From Rhizobium sp. BT04 (lineage in GTDB: Bacteria > Pseudomonadota > Alphaproteobacteria > Rhizobiales > Rhizobiaceae): a stretch of 64,000 nt of DNA. Location: positions 4,272,501 to 4,336,500 of the forward strand of contig NZ_CP125652.1 of NCBI RefSeq assembly GCF_030053135.1, given 5' to 3'. The position numbers and the translations under genes are program-made. This document shows, one piece after another, positions 36,412 to 47,081 of the stretch (position 1 is the stretch's first letter; each line of letters opens with the position of its first letter). The notes under the pieces were generated by a model, which was given only the letters and a program-made list of their open reading frames with translations, had not been told where the DNA came from and searched no databases.

Positions 36412-37377
36412 TTACGCCGAAAGCGTCAGGCCGATATTCCAGGGATCCCTCAGGAAGGTGCCGCCGTCGCGCTTCTCGCTCTTGATCTCCAACGCGTCGA
36501 GCTTGGAGACCGCCGCATCCAGCGTCGCCTTGTCGTTGAAACGGATCTTGTAGTCCGAAAGTCCGGTCATGTTGCCGGCGCGTGCCGTTGCACCGCGGCT
36601 ATTCCAGATATTGGCGGCGAGATGGTGGTGATAGCCGCCGGTCGCAAAGAAACTCGCGCCGGGACGGCTCGCCATCATCTTCAGGCCGAGGACGTCGCGA
36701 TAGAAGGCGTCCGCTTGTGGAATATCGCCGACCTGCAGATGCAGGTGGCCGATCGCCGTCCCCTCAGCCATGCCGTCCCAGCGCTCGTCGGATGCGCTGT
36801 CATAGAGCGCCTGCAGGTCGAGGCGTAGCGTCGCCATATCCACCATGCCGTCCGGGTCGAATTTCCATTGTTCGTGCGGCCGGTCGGCATAGATTTCGAT
36901 GCCGTTGCCTTCAGGGTCGGACAGATAGATCGCCTCGCTGACGAGATGGTCCGAGGCGCCGTCGAGCACGACGTTGTTGTGTGCCGCATGGCGTAGCCAG
37001 CGCGCCAGCTCGGCTCTGTCGGGCATCAGGAAGGCGGTGTGGAAAAGGCCGGCTGCATTGCGCGGCGCGATGGCGGCATCCTTGGCGGTCGTCAGCGTCA
37101 GCAGCGGCAGAGCGCCGACACCCAGCACTTGCCCGCTCGCCGTCTTCTCGATCACCTTCAGGCCGAGCATCGATTGATAGAAGCCGGAAACAAGGCCGAG
37201 GTCGGTCACCACCAGATGCGACTGGTCGATATAGGCGGGCCGCGTCAGCGCATAGGAAGTTTCGGTCGTCATGGATTGTTCTCCTGCCCTTGATGCGGCC
37301 TGTAGAATGGAAGACGTACCGGCGGTGGCGGCAAAAGTGCCGCCCGCAGCAAGCCCGAGAAAGTTTCGCCGGTTCAT
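36412..37377 (-). CDS. VOC-family (glyoxalase/extradiol dioxygenase-like) protein with Tat signal
   Basis: A 321-residue protein with two VOC modules. The first opens IDQSHLVVTDLGLVSGFYQSMLGL and carries DPEGNGIEIYADRP, and the second opens GTAIGHLHLQVGDIPQADAFYRDVLGL. The His and Glu positions of VOC metal sites are present, as in catechol 2,3-dioxygenases. The N terminus reads MNRRNFLGLAAGG, a twin-arginine signal. The ATG at 37377 has GAGGAG upstream; a 20-codon longer frame has no ribosome site. Export of a VOC enzyme is unusual. The reaction is unknown. Confidence 0.82.
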   Translation of the reverse strand: MNRRNFLGLAAGGTFAATAGTSSILQAASRAGEQSMTTETSYALTRPAYIDQSHLVVTDLGLVSGFYQSMLGLKVIEKTASGQVLGVGALPLLTLTTAKDAAIAPRNAAGLFHTAFLMPDRAELARWLRHAAHNNVVLDGASDHLVSEAIYLSDPEGNGIEIYADRPHEQWKFDPDGMVDMATLRLDLQALYDSASDERWDGMAEGTAIGHLHLQVGDIPQADAFYRDVLGLKMMASRPGASFFATGGYHHHLAANIWNSRGATARAGNMTGLSDYKIRFNDKATLDAAVSKLDALEIKSEKRDGGTFLRDPWNIGLTLSA

Positions 37378-37565
37378 TCGCCTTTGTCTCCTCGGTTGCC
37401 GTACTTGCATCCTATATGGCGCATTCCAATTGTTCACAGAAGACGCGTTTTTGAGGATGAAGCGTTGAATAGACGTTGACGATGACTTGCGCCCACTTGA
37501 TCGCGATCAAGGCGCCCATATCTACTTTAGGGGGCGCTTATAAAGCTCCGCCATGGAGGGAAGCC

Positions 37566-37985
37566 ATGTATAGGAAGATTATCGTCGCCATCGCGCTCGG
37601 CGGCATCGAAAAGGGACAAACGATCCTCCGCAAGGCCGCGTCCTTGCTCGACGCCGGCGGGGAGATCATCGCGCTCAACGTCGTCGAGGATGTGCCGACC
37701 TATGTCGCGATCGAACTGCCGGCCAATATGGTCGAGGACGCCATGCAGGACAGCCGCGACCAGCTGCAGGCGCTGCTCGCCGCAACCGGTATTGCGGCAA
37801 CCGTCGAGATCCGCAACGGCCCGCCCGCCAAGGCGATCATCTCGGCGGCCGAAAGCCACGGCGCCGATCTGATCATCGTCGCCTCGCACGTTCCGGACTT
37901 TTCCAACTACTTCATCGGCGCCACCGCCGACCGGGTCGTGCGTCATGCCAAATGCTCGGTGCTGGTCGACCGGCAGAAGATTTGA
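37566..37985 (+). CDS. Universal stress protein
   Basis: A 139-residue UspA-fold protein. MYRKIIVAIALGG opens the domain, and the ATP-loop region is IIVASHVPDFSNYFIGATADRVVRHAKCSVLVD, where the usual Gly-rich nucleotide loop is in part altered. Usp proteins act in stress adaptation. GGAGGGAAGCC precedes the ATG at 37566; the longer frame is unlikely because the extra stretch has no Usp similarity. Confidence 0.9.
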   Translation: MYRKIIVAIALGGIEKGQTILRKAASLLDAGGEIIALNVVEDVPTYVAIELPANMVEDAMQDSRDQLQALLAATGIAATVEIRNGPPAKAIISAAESHGADLIIVASHVPDFSNYFIGATADRVVRHAKCSVLVDRQKI

Positions 37986-38127
37986 TTTGCGCCAGCTGCC
38001 CACCGTCAAGGGCCGGCAGGTCTTGCAGCCTGTCACGAAGATTTACCGCCGGTGCGCCTTGCCGCAGTTGCGCGCCCATCCGTTCGATGAGACGATTGCA
38101 ATCGGGGTCTGAAACGGATTGGCGCGC

Positions 38128-38796
38128 ATGGCCGAGGTTAACGGCATTCGCTGGGCTTACGACAGATATGAACTGATCGCCGACGGCATCGTCCACGGCG
38201 TCGGTCTCGTGCTGGCGCTGATCGGGGCCACCGCGCTGATCTTCTATGCCACGGTCTGGAGCTCCTACGGCGCGCTCGCCGCCGCCTGGATCTATGGCGT
38301 CGGTCTGGTGCTGACGCTTGCCATCTCCTTTTCCTACAACGCCTGGCCGGTTTCGCGCACCAAATGGTACCTGCGCCGCTTCGATCATTCGGCGATCTTC
38401 TTGCTGATCGCCGCCACCTACACGCCCTTCCTCGAGCGTGGCGCCGACGATCCGCTGCTCTTGTTCATGCTGGTGGCGATCTGGTTGTTCGCTGCCGCCG
38501 GCATCGTGCTGAAATGCGTCTTTCCAGACCGTTACGACCGTCTTGCCATCCTGCTTTATCTCGCCATGGGCTGGAGCGGCGTGCTGGTGGCCGGGCCTGT
38601 TGCCGCGCGTATTCCCTCGACCTCGATGCTGCTGATCGTCATCGGCGGCGTCATCTATTCGCTCGGCGTCATCTTCCATGTCTGGGAAAAGCTGCGCTTC
38701 CAGAACGCCATCTGGCACGGTTTCGTGGTCACCGCCGCCGCCGTGCATTATTCGGCTGTCTTCACCTGTTTCAGCCTGTCGCCGTCGGGCCTCTGA
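38128..38796 (+). CDS. Hemolysin III family (PAQR-type) membrane protein
   Basis: A 222-residue membrane protein with seven helices. The family's conserved polar residues are present: YELIADGIVHGVG, SFSYN (a variant of the SSxYH motif), FDHSAIFLLIAATYTPF and HGFVVTAAAVHYSAV. These would form a metal site in a possible hydrolase. Despite the name, hemolysis is not implied. I chose the ATG at 38128; a TTG three codons earlier is also in frame. Confidence 0.9.
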   Translation: MAEVNGIRWAYDRYELIADGIVHGVGLVLALIGATALIFYATVWSSYGALAAAWIYGVGLVLTLAISFSYNAWPVSRTKWYLRRFDHSAIFLLIAATYTPFLERGADDPLLLFMLVAIWLFAAAGIVLKCVFPDRYDRLAILLYLAMGWSGVLVAGPVAARIPSTSMLLIVIGGVIYSLGVIFHVWEKLRFQNAIWHGFVVTAAAVHYSAVFTCFSLSPSGL

Positions 38797-38850
38797 ACGA
38801 CGGTCGTTTACATCTGTCTGGGTCGGGCGTATGCCGCTTTCACAGACAAT

Positions 38851-39375
38851 ATGAACTCGAGCATCATGACAGACGCTGTCCTCCTCCGCGACGCCACCGA
38901 AGCCGATCTTGCCGCCATCCGCGATATCTACAATCACGCCGTCGAGCATACGACGGCGATCTGGAACGACACGCTGGTCGATCTCGAAAATCGGCGGGAA
39001 TGGTTCAGGGCGCGCAAGGCGCGCGGCTTTCCGGTTATCGTCGCCGAAATGTCGGGCAAGATCGCAGGCTATGCCTCCTATGGCGACTGGCGGGCTTTCG
39101 ACGGCTATCGCCACACGGTCGAGCATTCCGTCTATGTCGATAGGGATTGCCGGGGTGCGGGCATCGGCGAGCGGCTGATGCGGGAGCTGATCGCCCGTGC
39201 CGCTGCCGCCAATATACATGTGATGATCGCCGGCATCGAGGCTGAGAATACCGCCTCGATCAGGCTGCACGAAAAGCTCGGTTTCCGCATCGCCGGCCGA
39301 TTTTCCGAGGTCGGCATCAAGTTCGGCCGCTGGCTTGATCTCACCTGCATGGAGCTTCGCCTGCCTCTGGAGTGA
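38851..39375 (+). CDS. Phosphinothricin-type GNAT acetyltransferase
   Basis: A 174-residue acetyltransferase resembling the Pat/Bar group. It reads LLRDATEADLAAIRDIYNHAV, then REWFRARKARGFPVIVAEM, then the acetyl-CoA site HSVYVDRDCRGAGIGERLM and AGIEAENTASIRLHEKLGF, and ends FGRWLDLTCMELRL. Natural substrates of such enzymes are often methionine sulfone/sulfoximine or other amines. Two in-frame ATGs (38851 and 38866) compete; neither has a strong ribosome site, so the start is uncertain. Confidence 0.88.
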   Translation: MNSSIMTDAVLLRDATEADLAAIRDIYNHAVEHTTAIWNDTLVDLENRREWFRARKARGFPVIVAEMSGKIAGYASYGDWRAFDGYRHTVEHSVYVDRDCRGAGIGERLMRELIARAAAANIHVMIAGIEAENTASIRLHEKLGFRIAGRFSEVGIKFGRWLDLTCMELRLPLE

Positions 39376-39528
39376 TCCGACAACCCACTTGTGAACGGTG
39401 CTCGCCATCTTTTTATTGTAGTCTGAGCTGTGTAATAAAGTGGCGGCAGCCTGCTTCGCGAGAGGCGGCTGCCGAATATCAGGCCCGAAAGTGTCATGCC
39501 CGGAAGCGTTATGGAGGTGAACAGTTCA

Positions 39529-40230
39529 ATGGCAATGCACGGATTGTCGCTCGGTCTCCTTGCCCTCGTCCTTCTGGCATTCCCACCGGTTGCCGCCCAG
39601 GCTGCCGATTGCGGCAGCCTGGCCTCGCCGAAGCTCGACTGGCAGGAATGCACCAAGAAGAACCTGATGCTGCAGGGCAGTGATCTCGAAGGCGCCAATC
39701 TCTTCGGCACCGATTTCTCGCTGACCGATCTCGCCGGCGCCAATTTCAAATCCGCCAATCTCGAGAAGGCGACGCTGGTGCGCGCCTCGCTCGAGGGCGC
39801 ACATGCCGAAGGCGCCAACTTCGCCAAGATCGAGGCCTATCGCGCCAGCTTCGCCAACATCATCGGCGAGGGCGCCTCCTTTGCTGGCGCCGAGCTGCAG
39901 CGGGCCAATTTCGCCGGCGCCCGGCTTGCCGGCGCGAGCTTCGAAAAGGCCGAACTCGGCCGCGCCGATTTCGACAAGGCGGTGCTGACGGGAACGAAAT
40001 TCTCGTTCGCCAATCTTTCCCGCGCCGATCTCTCCGGCGCCGCCTTCGAAGGCCCGGCGATGTTCGAACGCGCCTTCATGTTCCTCACCCGCATCGAAGG
40101 CCTCGACCTCTCGGCCGCATCCGGGCTCGAACAGGCCCAGATCGACCTCGCCTGCGGCGATGCCTCGACCAAACTGCCGGCCGGCCTCTCCGTCCCGACG
40201 AGCTGGCCTTGTCCTGCCGAGCACGAGTGA
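39529..40230 (+). CDS. Exported pentapeptide-repeat protein
   Basis: A 233-residue protein with a signal peptide (GLSLGLLALVLLAFPPVAAQA) and about 25 tandem five-residue units of A(D/N)LxX type, for example DLEGANLFGTDF, GANFKSANLEKATL and LGRADFDKAVL. Such units fold into a right-handed square helix. Function is unknown; the signal peptide puts it in the periplasm, which argues against a DNA-gyrase-protecting role. GGAGGTGAA precedes the ATG at 39529. A final cysteine pair (LACG and WPCP) may be linked by a disulfide. Confidence 0.88.
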   Translation: MAMHGLSLGLLALVLLAFPPVAAQAADCGSLASPKLDWQECTKKNLMLQGSDLEGANLFGTDFSLTDLAGANFKSANLEKATLVRASLEGAHAEGANFAKIEAYRASFANIIGEGASFAGAELQRANFAGARLAGASFEKAELGRADFDKAVLTGTKFSFANLSRADLSGAAFEGPAMFERAFMFLTRIEGLDLSAASGLEQAQIDLACGDASTKLPAGLSVPTSWPCPAEHE

Positions 40231-40258
40231 TCGCTCGGGGCATCATTGGCGTCGACAC

Positions 40259-40434
40259 AAGACCCCTCCCAACCCCTCCCCACAAGGGGAGGGGCTAACT
40301 TGCAGCCCGCATCGACGGCCAAAAGTCAAAATCTCGGACGCTGTTACCGTTCCGCTGTCTCCGACGAGGCGGTTTGTGTAGGACAGCGCGGCATTCAAGC
40401 CCCTCCCCCTTGTGGGGCGTTGGGGAGGGGTCTT
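40259..40434. repeat. MITE-like element with inverted ends
   Basis: The element starts AAGACCCCTCCCAAC and ends GTTGGGGAGGGGTCTT; the two ends pair with one base difference over 16 positions. About 176 bases lie between convergent genes. No open frame of note lies within it. It is distinct from family B, although both are rich in CCCCTCCCC. Confidence 0.75.
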
Positions 40435-40494
40435 GGCAGCCGGATGGGCTGCTCCCGGCTCATCGCATCGGAATGAGCCGCTCGCCGCGGCCGC

Positions 40495-40908
40495 TTACTT
40501 CCCCGCCTCGAACACCATGGAGTGGCCGTTGATGCAGTAGCGCAGGCCAGTCGGCGGCGGGCCGTCGGGGAAGACGTGGCCGAGATGGGCGTCACAGCTG
40601 CCGCAGCGGATTTCGGTGCGCACCATGCCGAAGGCCGTGTCGCGATGTTCGGTCACCGCATCGGATGATACCGCTTCGAAATAGCTCGGCCAGCCGCAGC
40701 CAGCATCGAATTTGGTGTCGGAGCGGAAAAGCGGCGCATTACAGCCGACGCAGCGGTAAAGCCCGGTCTCGAAGGAATCCCAATAGGGGCCGGTGAAGGC
40801 GCGCTCGGTGCCATGCTGGCGGGTGATGCGGTATTGCTCCGGGGTGAGCTGCTCTTTCCATTCCGCATCGGTCTTGCGGATCTTGGCGGTGGTTGCAGTT
40901 TCGGACAT
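40495..40908 (-). CDS. msrB: Peptide-methionine (R)-S-oxide reductase MsrB
   Basis: A 137-residue repair enzyme that reduces methionine-R-sulfoxide in proteins. Zinc ligands are the two CxxC motifs, Cys53/56 (CVGC) and Cys102/105 (CGSC). The catalytic cysteine is Cys125 in LRYCINGHS. The fold is marked by [17 protein letters not shown] precedes the ATG on the minus strand. The MsrA partner is not in the window. The gene stands alone. Confidence 0.96.
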   Translation of the reverse strand: MSETATTAKIRKTDAEWKEQLTPEQYRITRQHGTERAFTGPYWDSFETGLYRCVGCNAPLFRSDTKFDAGCGWPSYFEAVSSDAVTEHRDTAFGMVRTEIRCGSCDAHLGHVFPDGPPPTGLRYCINGHSMVFEAGK

Positions 40909-41097
40909 GCCATGCTCCTTTCGCTAAGGGGCGGTTCCGTTTTGCGAGAAAATGTGGTGCGCCGTCTCCGATTCATCAAGTCTTGGGCACCATCCTGCCC
41001 AATTCGCCGTGTACCGCTTTTGGAGGAGGACGCTTGCTCTTACATCCGTTAGGGGTTTTCTGTTAGGGTTAATGTTACGTGCATTGGGGAATCACTG

Positions 41098-41313
41098 GTG
41101 TTTGAAGCAGCAATCGTCCTGCTCTACGGCCTCGTAGCGGTCGCCACCATGGCGGTCACGCTGTTGGAAGGCTGGGCCAACCATGACGGCTTGACGCTCC
41201 ATCGTCTCGCCGGGCTCTTCGCATGTCTGCTCTGGCCACTGACGCTTCTGGTCTTCGTCCTGCACGGCTGCATCGCCCGGCTGCTGACGCGTCTTTCCCG
41301 GTCGACGGCCTAA
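41098..41313 (+). CDS. Small membrane protein of unknown function
   Basis: A 71-residue frame with two hydrophobic helices (EAAIVLLYGLVAVATMAVTLL and LAGLFACLLWPLTLLVFVLHGCI) joined by a short polar loop and ending in a basic tail. It starts with GTG at 41098, preceded by TTGGGGA. I do not recognise it. It lies 153 bases upstream of mrpA on the same strand, but is not an Mrp subunit. The coding status is plausible, not proven. Confidence 0.55.
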   Translation: MFEAAIVLLYGLVAVATMAVTLLEGWANHDGLTLHRLAGLFACLLWPLTLLVFVLHGCIARLLTRLSRSTA

Positions 41314-41466
41314 CGACGGCCCGGTCGACGGCCTGATCGGCTTCGAACATCGCCAGTAGCTTCGCCCTATGGGCGAAATCGCTTGAGACGCCCTCCCGTT
41401 TCGCCTAAGTCATAAAGACAGGCCGGTTTCCATCGGCGCTTCGTCTATCGCGGTTGGGGAGGAGAC

Positions 41467-43830
41467 ATGGCCGATGTCACGGCTCTGACATTTCTGGCCC
41501 TGTGTCTGCCGCTCGCCGGCGCTCTTGCCGCTCCCTTCGTCATCCGCATCTTCGGCGCCAACGGCGCCTGGCTGCTGGCGATCGCGCCTTTGCTCGCCTT
41601 TCTGCATTTCCTGCGTTTCTTGCCCAAGATCGCGCGCGGCGAAACCGTCACCGGCGGTTATGCCTGGGTGCCGAGCTATCATCTCTCCTTCTCCTGGTTC
41701 CTCGACGGCCTGTCGCTGGCTTTCGTGCTGCTGATCACCGGCATCGGCACCCTGATCGTGCTTTATGCCGGCGGCTATCTCAAGGGACACAAGGATCAGG
41801 GCCGCTTCTTCTCCTTCATCTTTCTGTTCATGGGCGCGATGCTCGGCCTCGTCGTGTCCGACAGTTTCCTGATGCTCTTCATTTTCTGGGAACTGACATC
41901 GATCACCTCCTTCCTGCTGATCGGCTTCGATCACGAGCGGGAGGCGGCGCGCCGGGCAGCCCTGCAGGCGCTTGTCGTGACCGGCGGGGGAGGGCTTTGC
42001 CTGCTGGCCGGCTTGCTGCTGCTCTGGAACATCTCCGGCGTCACTGAGATGTCTGAGCTCATGGGATTTGGCGATGTCGTGCGCGAAAGCCCGCTCTATC
42101 TCGCCGCCCTCATCCTGGTTCTTGGCGGCGCCTTCACCAAGTCGGCGCAGTTTCCCTTTCATTTCTGGCTGCCGAACGCCATGGAGGCGCCGACGCCGGT
42201 GTCGGCCTATCTGCATTCGGCCACCATGGTGAAAGCCGGCGTCTATCTCTTGATGCGGCTCAATCCGGTCATGGGGTCGACGCCTGCCTGGGAAATCCTA
42301 CTGCCCTTTTTCGGCGGGCTGACGCTGGTGGTCGGCACCACGCTTGCCATCCGCCAGACCGACCTGAAGCTCCAGCTCGCCTATACGACCGTCTCCTCGC
42401 TCGGCGTGCTCGTCATGCTGATCGGCTTCGGCTCGGAACATGCAGTGGAGGCGGCGGCCCTCTATCTGGTGGCGCATTCGCTGTTCAAGGGCGCGCTCTT
42501 CATGGTCGCCGGCATCATCGATCACGAGACCGGCATGCGTGATATCACCAGGCTTAGCGGCCTGATGCGGGCGATGCCGCTGACATGGATCATTGCGCTC
42601 GCGGCGGCCTTCTCCATGGCCGGCCTGCCGCCCTTCTTCGGCTTCCTCGCCAAGGAGGAGATCTATACCGCACTCATCGGCGGCGATGTCCGCGCACTCA
42701 CCTTTACCGCCATAACCGTCTTCGGCAATGCGCTGATGTTCTCAGTCGCCTTCGCCGTGGCGCTGAAGCCCTTCCTCGGCCAGCCGGTGGAGACGCCGAA
42801 ACATCCGCATGAAGCGCCCGTGCTGCTCTGGCTCGGCCCGGCCGTTCTCGCCGTCCTTGGCCTGCTCGCCGCAGTCTTTTCGGGCTTCACCCATACCGTC
42901 CTGTCCTCGCCGATCGCATCCGCCATCCGCCAGACCCCCGTTGAAATCGACATCTCGCTGAGCCCGCATCTAGGCCTGCCCCTGGCGTTCTCCGCCCTGA
43001 CCATCCTCATCGGGATCGGCGTCTATTGGCAGCTCGCGCGCGTCCGCTCGGCGATGGCCGTCTTCCTGCACGCGGCGGGGCGCGGGCCGGATCACGGTTT
43101 CGACCTTGCCATCTCGGGTCTTGTCCGCTTCGCCGGCCGGCTCATGCGTGTGCTCCAGCCGGGGCGGCTGCAGATCTACGTCACCTGCACCTTCCTCTGC
43201 CTCGCCGCCATCCTCATCGTCCCGCTTGTCGTCTATGGCGAACTGCCGCGTCCTCCCGCCTGGCCGGCCGATGTCAGGCTCCATGAATGGGCGGTCTTCC
43301 TGATCGCCGCCTTCGGCCTTGCCGCCGTGCTCGTCGCCCGCGACCGGCTGACGGCGATCGTCTCGCTCGGCATCCAGGGGTTGGCCGTCGCCATCATCTT
43401 CCTGCTGTTCGGCGCGCCGGATCTCGCCTTCACCCAGTTCATGGTCGAAACCCTGTCGGTGGTCATCCTCGCCCTCGTCATGACCAGGCTTCGCCTGTCG
43501 CCCGCCGACCGGCGCCCGCTCGGCCGCAAACTCTTCGACGGTACGCTTGCGCTTGCTTGCGGCCTCGGCTTTGCACTTCTGCTGATGCGGGCGACGGAGG
43601 CGCCGTTCAACGACGCGCTGACCACCTTCTTCAACACCTATTCCAAATCGATCGCCCACGGCGCCAATGTCGTCAACGTCATCATCGTCGATTTCCGCGG
43701 CACCGACACGCTCGGCGAAATCGCCGTCGTCGCCGTCACCGGCCTTGCCATTCTGGCGCTGATCCGCATCCGCGCCGGCAGCGAGCGCAAGCTGGCCGCC
43801 AATGATCCCGCGGTAGAGGCGGAGGGCTGA
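41467..43830 (+). CDS. mrpA: Mrp antiporter subunit A
   Basis: A 787-residue subunit homologous to NuoL/ND5, with about 20 helices. The proton-channel helices are visible as [59 protein letters not shown] and [14 protein letters not shown]. The C-terminal extra domain ([26 protein letters not shown]) is typical of MrpA. It acts with the other six subunits in one large complex exchanging Na+ or K+ for protons at the inner membrane. It is the first of seven genes; mrpB starts four bases after its stop. Confidence 0.97.
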   Translation: MADVTALTFLALCLPLAGALAAPFVIRIFGANGAWLLAIAPLLAFLHFLRFLPKIARGETVTGGYAWVPSYHLSFSWFLDGLSLAFVLLITGIGTLIVLYAGGYLKGHKDQGRFFSFIFLFMGAMLGLVVSDSFLMLFIFWELTSITSFLLIGFDHEREAARRAALQALVVTGGGGLCLLAGLLLLWNISGVTEMSELMGFGDVVRESPLYLAALILVLGGAFTKSAQFPFHFWLPNAMEAPTPVSAYLHSATMVKAGVYLLMRLNPVMGSTPAWEILLPFFGGLTLVVGTTLAIRQTDLKLQLAYTTVSSLGVLVMLIGFGSEHAVEAAALYLVAHSLFKGALFMVAGIIDHETGMRDITRLSGLMRAMPLTWIIALAAAFSMAGLPPFFGFLAKEEIYTALIGGDVRALTFTAITVFGNALMFSVAFAVALKPFLGQPVETPKHPHEAPVLLWLGPAVLAVLGLLAAVFSGFTHTVLSSPIASAIRQTPVEIDISLSPHLGLPLAFSALTILIGIGVYWQLARVRSAMAVFLHAAGRGPDHGFDLAISGLVRFAGRLMRVLQPGRLQIYVTCTFLCLAAILIVPLVVYGELPRPPAWPADVRLHEWAVFLIAAFGLAAVLVARDRLTAIVSLGIQGLAVAIIFLLFGAPDLAFTQFMVETLSVVILALVMTRLRLSPADRRPLGRKLFDGTLALACGLGFALLLMRATEAPFNDALTTFFNTYSKSIAHGANVVNVIIVDFRGTDTLGEIAVVAVTGLAILALIRIRAGSERKLAANDPAVEAEG

Positions 43831-43834
43831 TCCG

Positions 43835-44254
43835 ATGAACACCCTGATCTTCCGCACCGTCGCCCCGTTCCTCACCGCGCTGATGCTGCTGTTTTCGGTC
43901 TTCGTGCTGCTGCGCGGCCACAACGAGCCGGGCGGTGGCTTCATCGGCGGGCTGATCGCCGCCTCGGGATTGGCGATCTACGGCATTGCCCGCGGCGTCG
44001 CCGCCGTTCGCCGGGCGCTATTCTTCCATCCGCTGTCGATTGCCGGCTTCGGCCTGCTGCTGTCGACCCTGGCCGGTCTTCTCTCCATCCTCTTTGCCGT
44101 TCCCTTCATGACCGGTCTCTGGATCTATCTGAACCTCTTCGGTCTCGAAGTGCCGCTGTCGAGCGTCATGCTCTTCGATGTCGGCGTCTATCTCGTCGTG
44201 CTCGGCGCCATCACCTCGATCGCCCTGGCCCTGGAAGAAAAGGAGGTGGAATGA
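43835..44254 (+). CDS. mrpB: Mrp antiporter subunit B
   Basis: A 139-residue membrane protein with four helices. The block [29 protein letters not shown] is the family signature. In the six-gene type of rhizobial cluster this part is fused to subunit A; here it is a separate gene. Its stop overlaps the mrpC start by four bases (ATGA), so they are translationally coupled. Confidence 0.96.
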   Translation: MNTLIFRTVAPFLTALMLLFSVFVLLRGHNEPGGGFIGGLIAASGLAIYGIARGVAAVRRALFFHPLSIAGFGLLLSTLAGLLSILFAVPFMTGLWIYLNLFGLEVPLSSVMLFDVGVYLVVLGAITSIALALEEKEVE

Positions 44255-44631
44255 TGGAGCCGCTTCTGTCGATCCTCGTCGGCCTGTTCTTCGCTGCCGC
44301 CATCTATCTCCTGCTGTCGAAATTCACCATCCGCATCATGCTCGGCATCGCCATCCTCGGTAATTCCGTCAACCTGCTGCTCTTCACCTCAGGCCGGCTG
44401 ACGCGCGAGGTGCCGCCGATCATCCCGGCAGGTCTCGACAGTTTGCCCGCAGGCGCGGCCAACCCGCTGCCGCAGGCTCTCATCCTCACGGCGATCGTCA
44501 TTTCCTTCTCCTTCCTCGCCTTCCTCTTGGTGCTCACCTACCGCGCCTATCAGGACCTCGGCACCGACGACACCAACGACATGCACGCCGCCGAACCTGA
44601 CGACCGGCCGCTGCCGCCATTGGGGTATTGA
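44251..44631 (+). CDS. mrpC: Mrp antiporter subunit C
   Basis: A 126-residue homologue of NuoK, with three helices. The conserved glycine-rich helix [25 protein letters not shown] and [25 protein letters not shown] are seen. AGGAGGTGGA precedes the ATG and lies inside mrpB. A 67-base gap then separates it from mrpD, the only gap of any size in the operon. Confidence 0.96.
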   Translation: MMEPLLSILVGLFFAAAIYLLLSKFTIRIMLGIAILGNSVNLLLFTSGRLTREVPPIIPAGLDSLPAGAANPLPQALILTAIVISFSFLAFLLVLTYRAYQDLGTDDTNDMHAAEPDDRPLPPLGY

Positions 44632-44698
44632 TGCGGATGTTGGTGCGGATGCTCACCCCACGGCAAACCCTCGCGCGCGACAGGGGAGGCGCCACCTG

Positions 44699-46261
44699 AT
44701 GGCCGCGCCAACCGCCACCATCGATCTCTCCGCCGCCCTGATCACCGCTCCGGTGCCGATTGGTCATTGGCTCGCCATCCTACCGGTCGCCCATTGCATC
44801 ACGCTGGGCGCCGTCCTGCTGATGTTGCGCGCTCATCCACGTCTGCAGGCCTGGCTTGCCATATCTGGCCTTACGGCGCTGGTGCTGATCGATGCGGCGC
44901 TGCTCGCCAAGGTCGCGGCCGAGGGACCGCTCACCATGGTCATGGGGCGCTGGCTGCCGCCCTTCGGCATCGCCTTCACCGTCGATCTCTTCGGGGCGCT
45001 GCTGGCCTTCACCGCAGCCCTTGCGGCGCTCGCCGGCGGCATCTATGCGCTAGCCGATATCGGTGAAAGTGGCCGGCGATACGGTTTCTTCCCGCTGCTC
45101 ATGCTGTTGATGGCCGGCGTCAGCGGCGCCTTTCTCACCGGCGATGTCTTCAATCTCTATGTCTGGTTCGAAGTGCTGCTGATTTCCTCCTTCGGGCTGA
45201 TCATCCTGGGCTCCGAACGCCGACAGATCGACGGCGCACTGAAATATGCGGTGCTGAACCTCATCGCCACGACGCTGTTCCTGATCGGCGTCGGCATCCT
45301 CTATGCCGCTTTCGGCACGCTCAACATGGCCGATATCGCCGCAAAGGCGGGGAATTTGCGCGCCACCGCGCCGTTGATGACGCTGGCCAGCCTCTTCCTG
45401 CTCGCCTTCGCCATGAAGGCCGCTGCCTTCCCGGTCAATTTCTGGCTGCCCGCCGCCTATCATACGCCGCGCATCGTCGTCTCCGCGCTGTTTGCCGGCC
45501 TGCTGACCAAGGTCGGCATCTATGCACTGATCCGGGTGATGGTTATGCTGCTGCCGGTGGAACGTGCGGAATTGAGCCTGGTGATCGCGCTTGCCGCCGC
45601 TGCGACCATTGTCGTCGGCGCGCTCGGCGCGCTGGCTGAAAACGATATCCGCAGGCTGTTCGGCTATGTCGTCATATCGGGCATCGGCAATATGCTCGCC
45701 GGCGTCGCCCTTGGTGGTCCCGGCGGCGGCATTGACGGCATCAGCGGCGCGGTCTTTTATGCGCTCCATTCCATGGCGCTGATGACGGCGCTTTATCTCG
45801 CCGCCGGCGAGATCGCCCGGCGTGGCGGCGGCTTTTTGCTGTCGGATCTCGGCGGGCTCTATCGGCAAAGCGGCGGCTTCACCGCGCTCTCCCTGGTGCT
45901 CTTCCTGGCCGCCTGCGGCCTGCCGCCCTTTTCCGGATTCTGGCCGAAAGTCATTCTCGTCAAGGCTTCGCTCGATAGCGGCACCTGGTGGCTGGCGGCT
46001 GCAATCCTCGCCGGCGGTATTCTGACGACGATCGCCTTCGGCCGCCTCTTTCTGCTCGCCTATTGGCGCCCGGCGGCGATGGCGCTCGCTCCGTCGAGAG
46101 CGAACTGGCGCACAGGCCTGCCGCTTGCCGCACTGACGGCGCTCACCATCGGCTTCGGCATCCTGCCGGAAAAGCTGCTGGCGCTGTCGCAATCGGCCGC
46201 CGCGGGCCTTGCCGATCCAAAGGCCTATCTACATTCGGTCTTTCCCGGAGGTATCAGGTGA
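44699..46261 (+). CDS. mrpD: Mrp antiporter subunit D
   Basis: A 520-residue homologue of NuoN/ND2-type channel subunits, with about 14 helices. Key blocks are [55 protein letters not shown] and [18 protein letters not shown], with the membrane Glu and Lys residues used in proton movement. GGGGAGGCGCC before the ATG is the ribosome site. Its TGA stop overlaps the GTG start of mrpE. Confidence 0.97.
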   Translation: MAAPTATIDLSAALITAPVPIGHWLAILPVAHCITLGAVLLMLRAHPRLQAWLAISGLTALVLIDAALLAKVAAEGPLTMVMGRWLPPFGIAFTVDLFGALLAFTAALAALAGGIYALADIGESGRRYGFFPLLMLLMAGVSGAFLTGDVFNLYVWFEVLLISSFGLIILGSERRQIDGALKYAVLNLIATTLFLIGVGILYAAFGTLNMADIAAKAGNLRATAPLMTLASLFLLAFAMKAAAFPVNFWLPAAYHTPRIVVSALFAGLLTKVGIYALIRVMVMLLPVERAELSLVIALAAAATIVVGALGALAENDIRRLFGYVVISGIGNMLAGVALGGPGGGIDGISGAVFYALHSMALMTALYLAAGEIARRGGGFLLSDLGGLYRQSGGFTALSLVLFLAACGLPPFSGFWPKVILVKASLDSGTWWLAAAILAGGILTTIAFGRLFLLAYWRPAAMALAPSRANWRTGLPLAALTALTIGFGILPEKLLALSQSAAAGLADPKAYLHSVFPGGIR

Positions 46262-46731
46262 TCGCCTTCGTCTTCAACCTGCTGCTGGCCATTGCCTGGG
46301 TCACTGTGACCGGCAGCGCCTCGCTGCACAATCTCGTCTTCGGCTTCCTGCTCGGCGCCTTGGCACTGGCCATCATCCGCGAGCCTTTCGGCAGCAAGGG
46401 ATATATCGGCCGCGCCCGACTGGTGCTTTCGCTCGCCGCGCTGTTCCTGAAGGAATTGTCGCTGTCGGCCTGGAAGGTCACGGTCACCGTGCTCTCGCCC
46501 GATATGCAGCTGAAGCCCGGTATCTTCGCCTTCCCTTTGACGGTGACGAGCGATTTCGAGATCACCTTGCTCGCAAATCTCATCACCCTGACACCCGGCA
46601 CGCTCTCGGTCGACGTCTCCACAGATCGCCGCACGCTCTATGTCCACGCGCTCGATTGTTCCGATCCGGAGACGACCAAGCGCGATATCGCCAACGGTTT
46701 CGAACGCAAGATCATGGAGGCCTTCCGGTGA
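46258..46731 (+). CDS. mrpE: Mrp antiporter subunit E
   Basis: A 157-residue protein with two N-terminal helices and a soluble C-terminal part ([24 protein letters not shown] is the family mark). It starts with GTG inside the GTGA overlap with mrpD, preceded by GGAGGTATCAG. It ends in the same kind of overlap with mrpF. Subunit E is required for activity in characterised Mrp complexes. Confidence 0.95.
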   Translation: MIAFVFNLLLAIAWVTVTGSASLHNLVFGFLLGALALAIIREPFGSKGYIGRARLVLSLAALFLKELSLSAWKVTVTVLSPDMQLKPGIFAFPLTVTSDFEITLLANLITLTPGTLSVDVSTDRRTLYVHALDCSDPETTKRDIANGFERKIMEAFR

Positions 46732-47081
46732 TCACACCTGCCGCCATCGTCGCGGCCGCATCCTCGGCCGCCCTCGTCATCCTCGGCCTGGCGCTGATTC
46801 TGACCGTCTGGCGCATCGTTGCCGGCCCGACCTTGCCGGACCGGATCCTGGCGTTGGACATGCTGACCGGTCTCGCCATCGGCTTCACAGCCGTCATCGC
46901 GGTCAAGGCGGGCTTTTCGCTCTATATCGATATCGCCATCTCGCTCGGCCTCGTCGGCTTCCTGGCGACTGTCGCCTTCGCCCGATTCGTGCTGTCGCGC
47001 GGCAACATCAAATCGGTGCCGTCCGCAGCTGCCGCGAAAGGCAGCGCAAAAAAGCGCAGGGCAGGGGGAAAGAAGCGATGA
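46728..47081 (+). CDS. mrpF: Mrp antiporter subunit F
   Basis: A 117-residue protein with three helices. The family core [19 protein letters not shown] and [24 protein letters not shown] is present. It ends in an unusually basic tail ([14 protein letters not shown]) that should face the cytoplasm. It starts at GTG overlapping the mrpE stop (GTGA). Confidence 0.95.
   Translation: MITPAAIVAAASSAALVILGLALILTVWRIVAGPTLPDRILALDMLTGLAIGFTAVIAVKAGFSLYIDIAISLGLVGFLATVAFARFVLSRGNIKSVPSAAAAKGSAKKRRAGGKKR

Noticed and set aside
37912..39408. 498-residue minus-strand frame over the hemolysin III and acetyltransferase genes
   Set aside because: Antisense to two clear genes and without any known motif.
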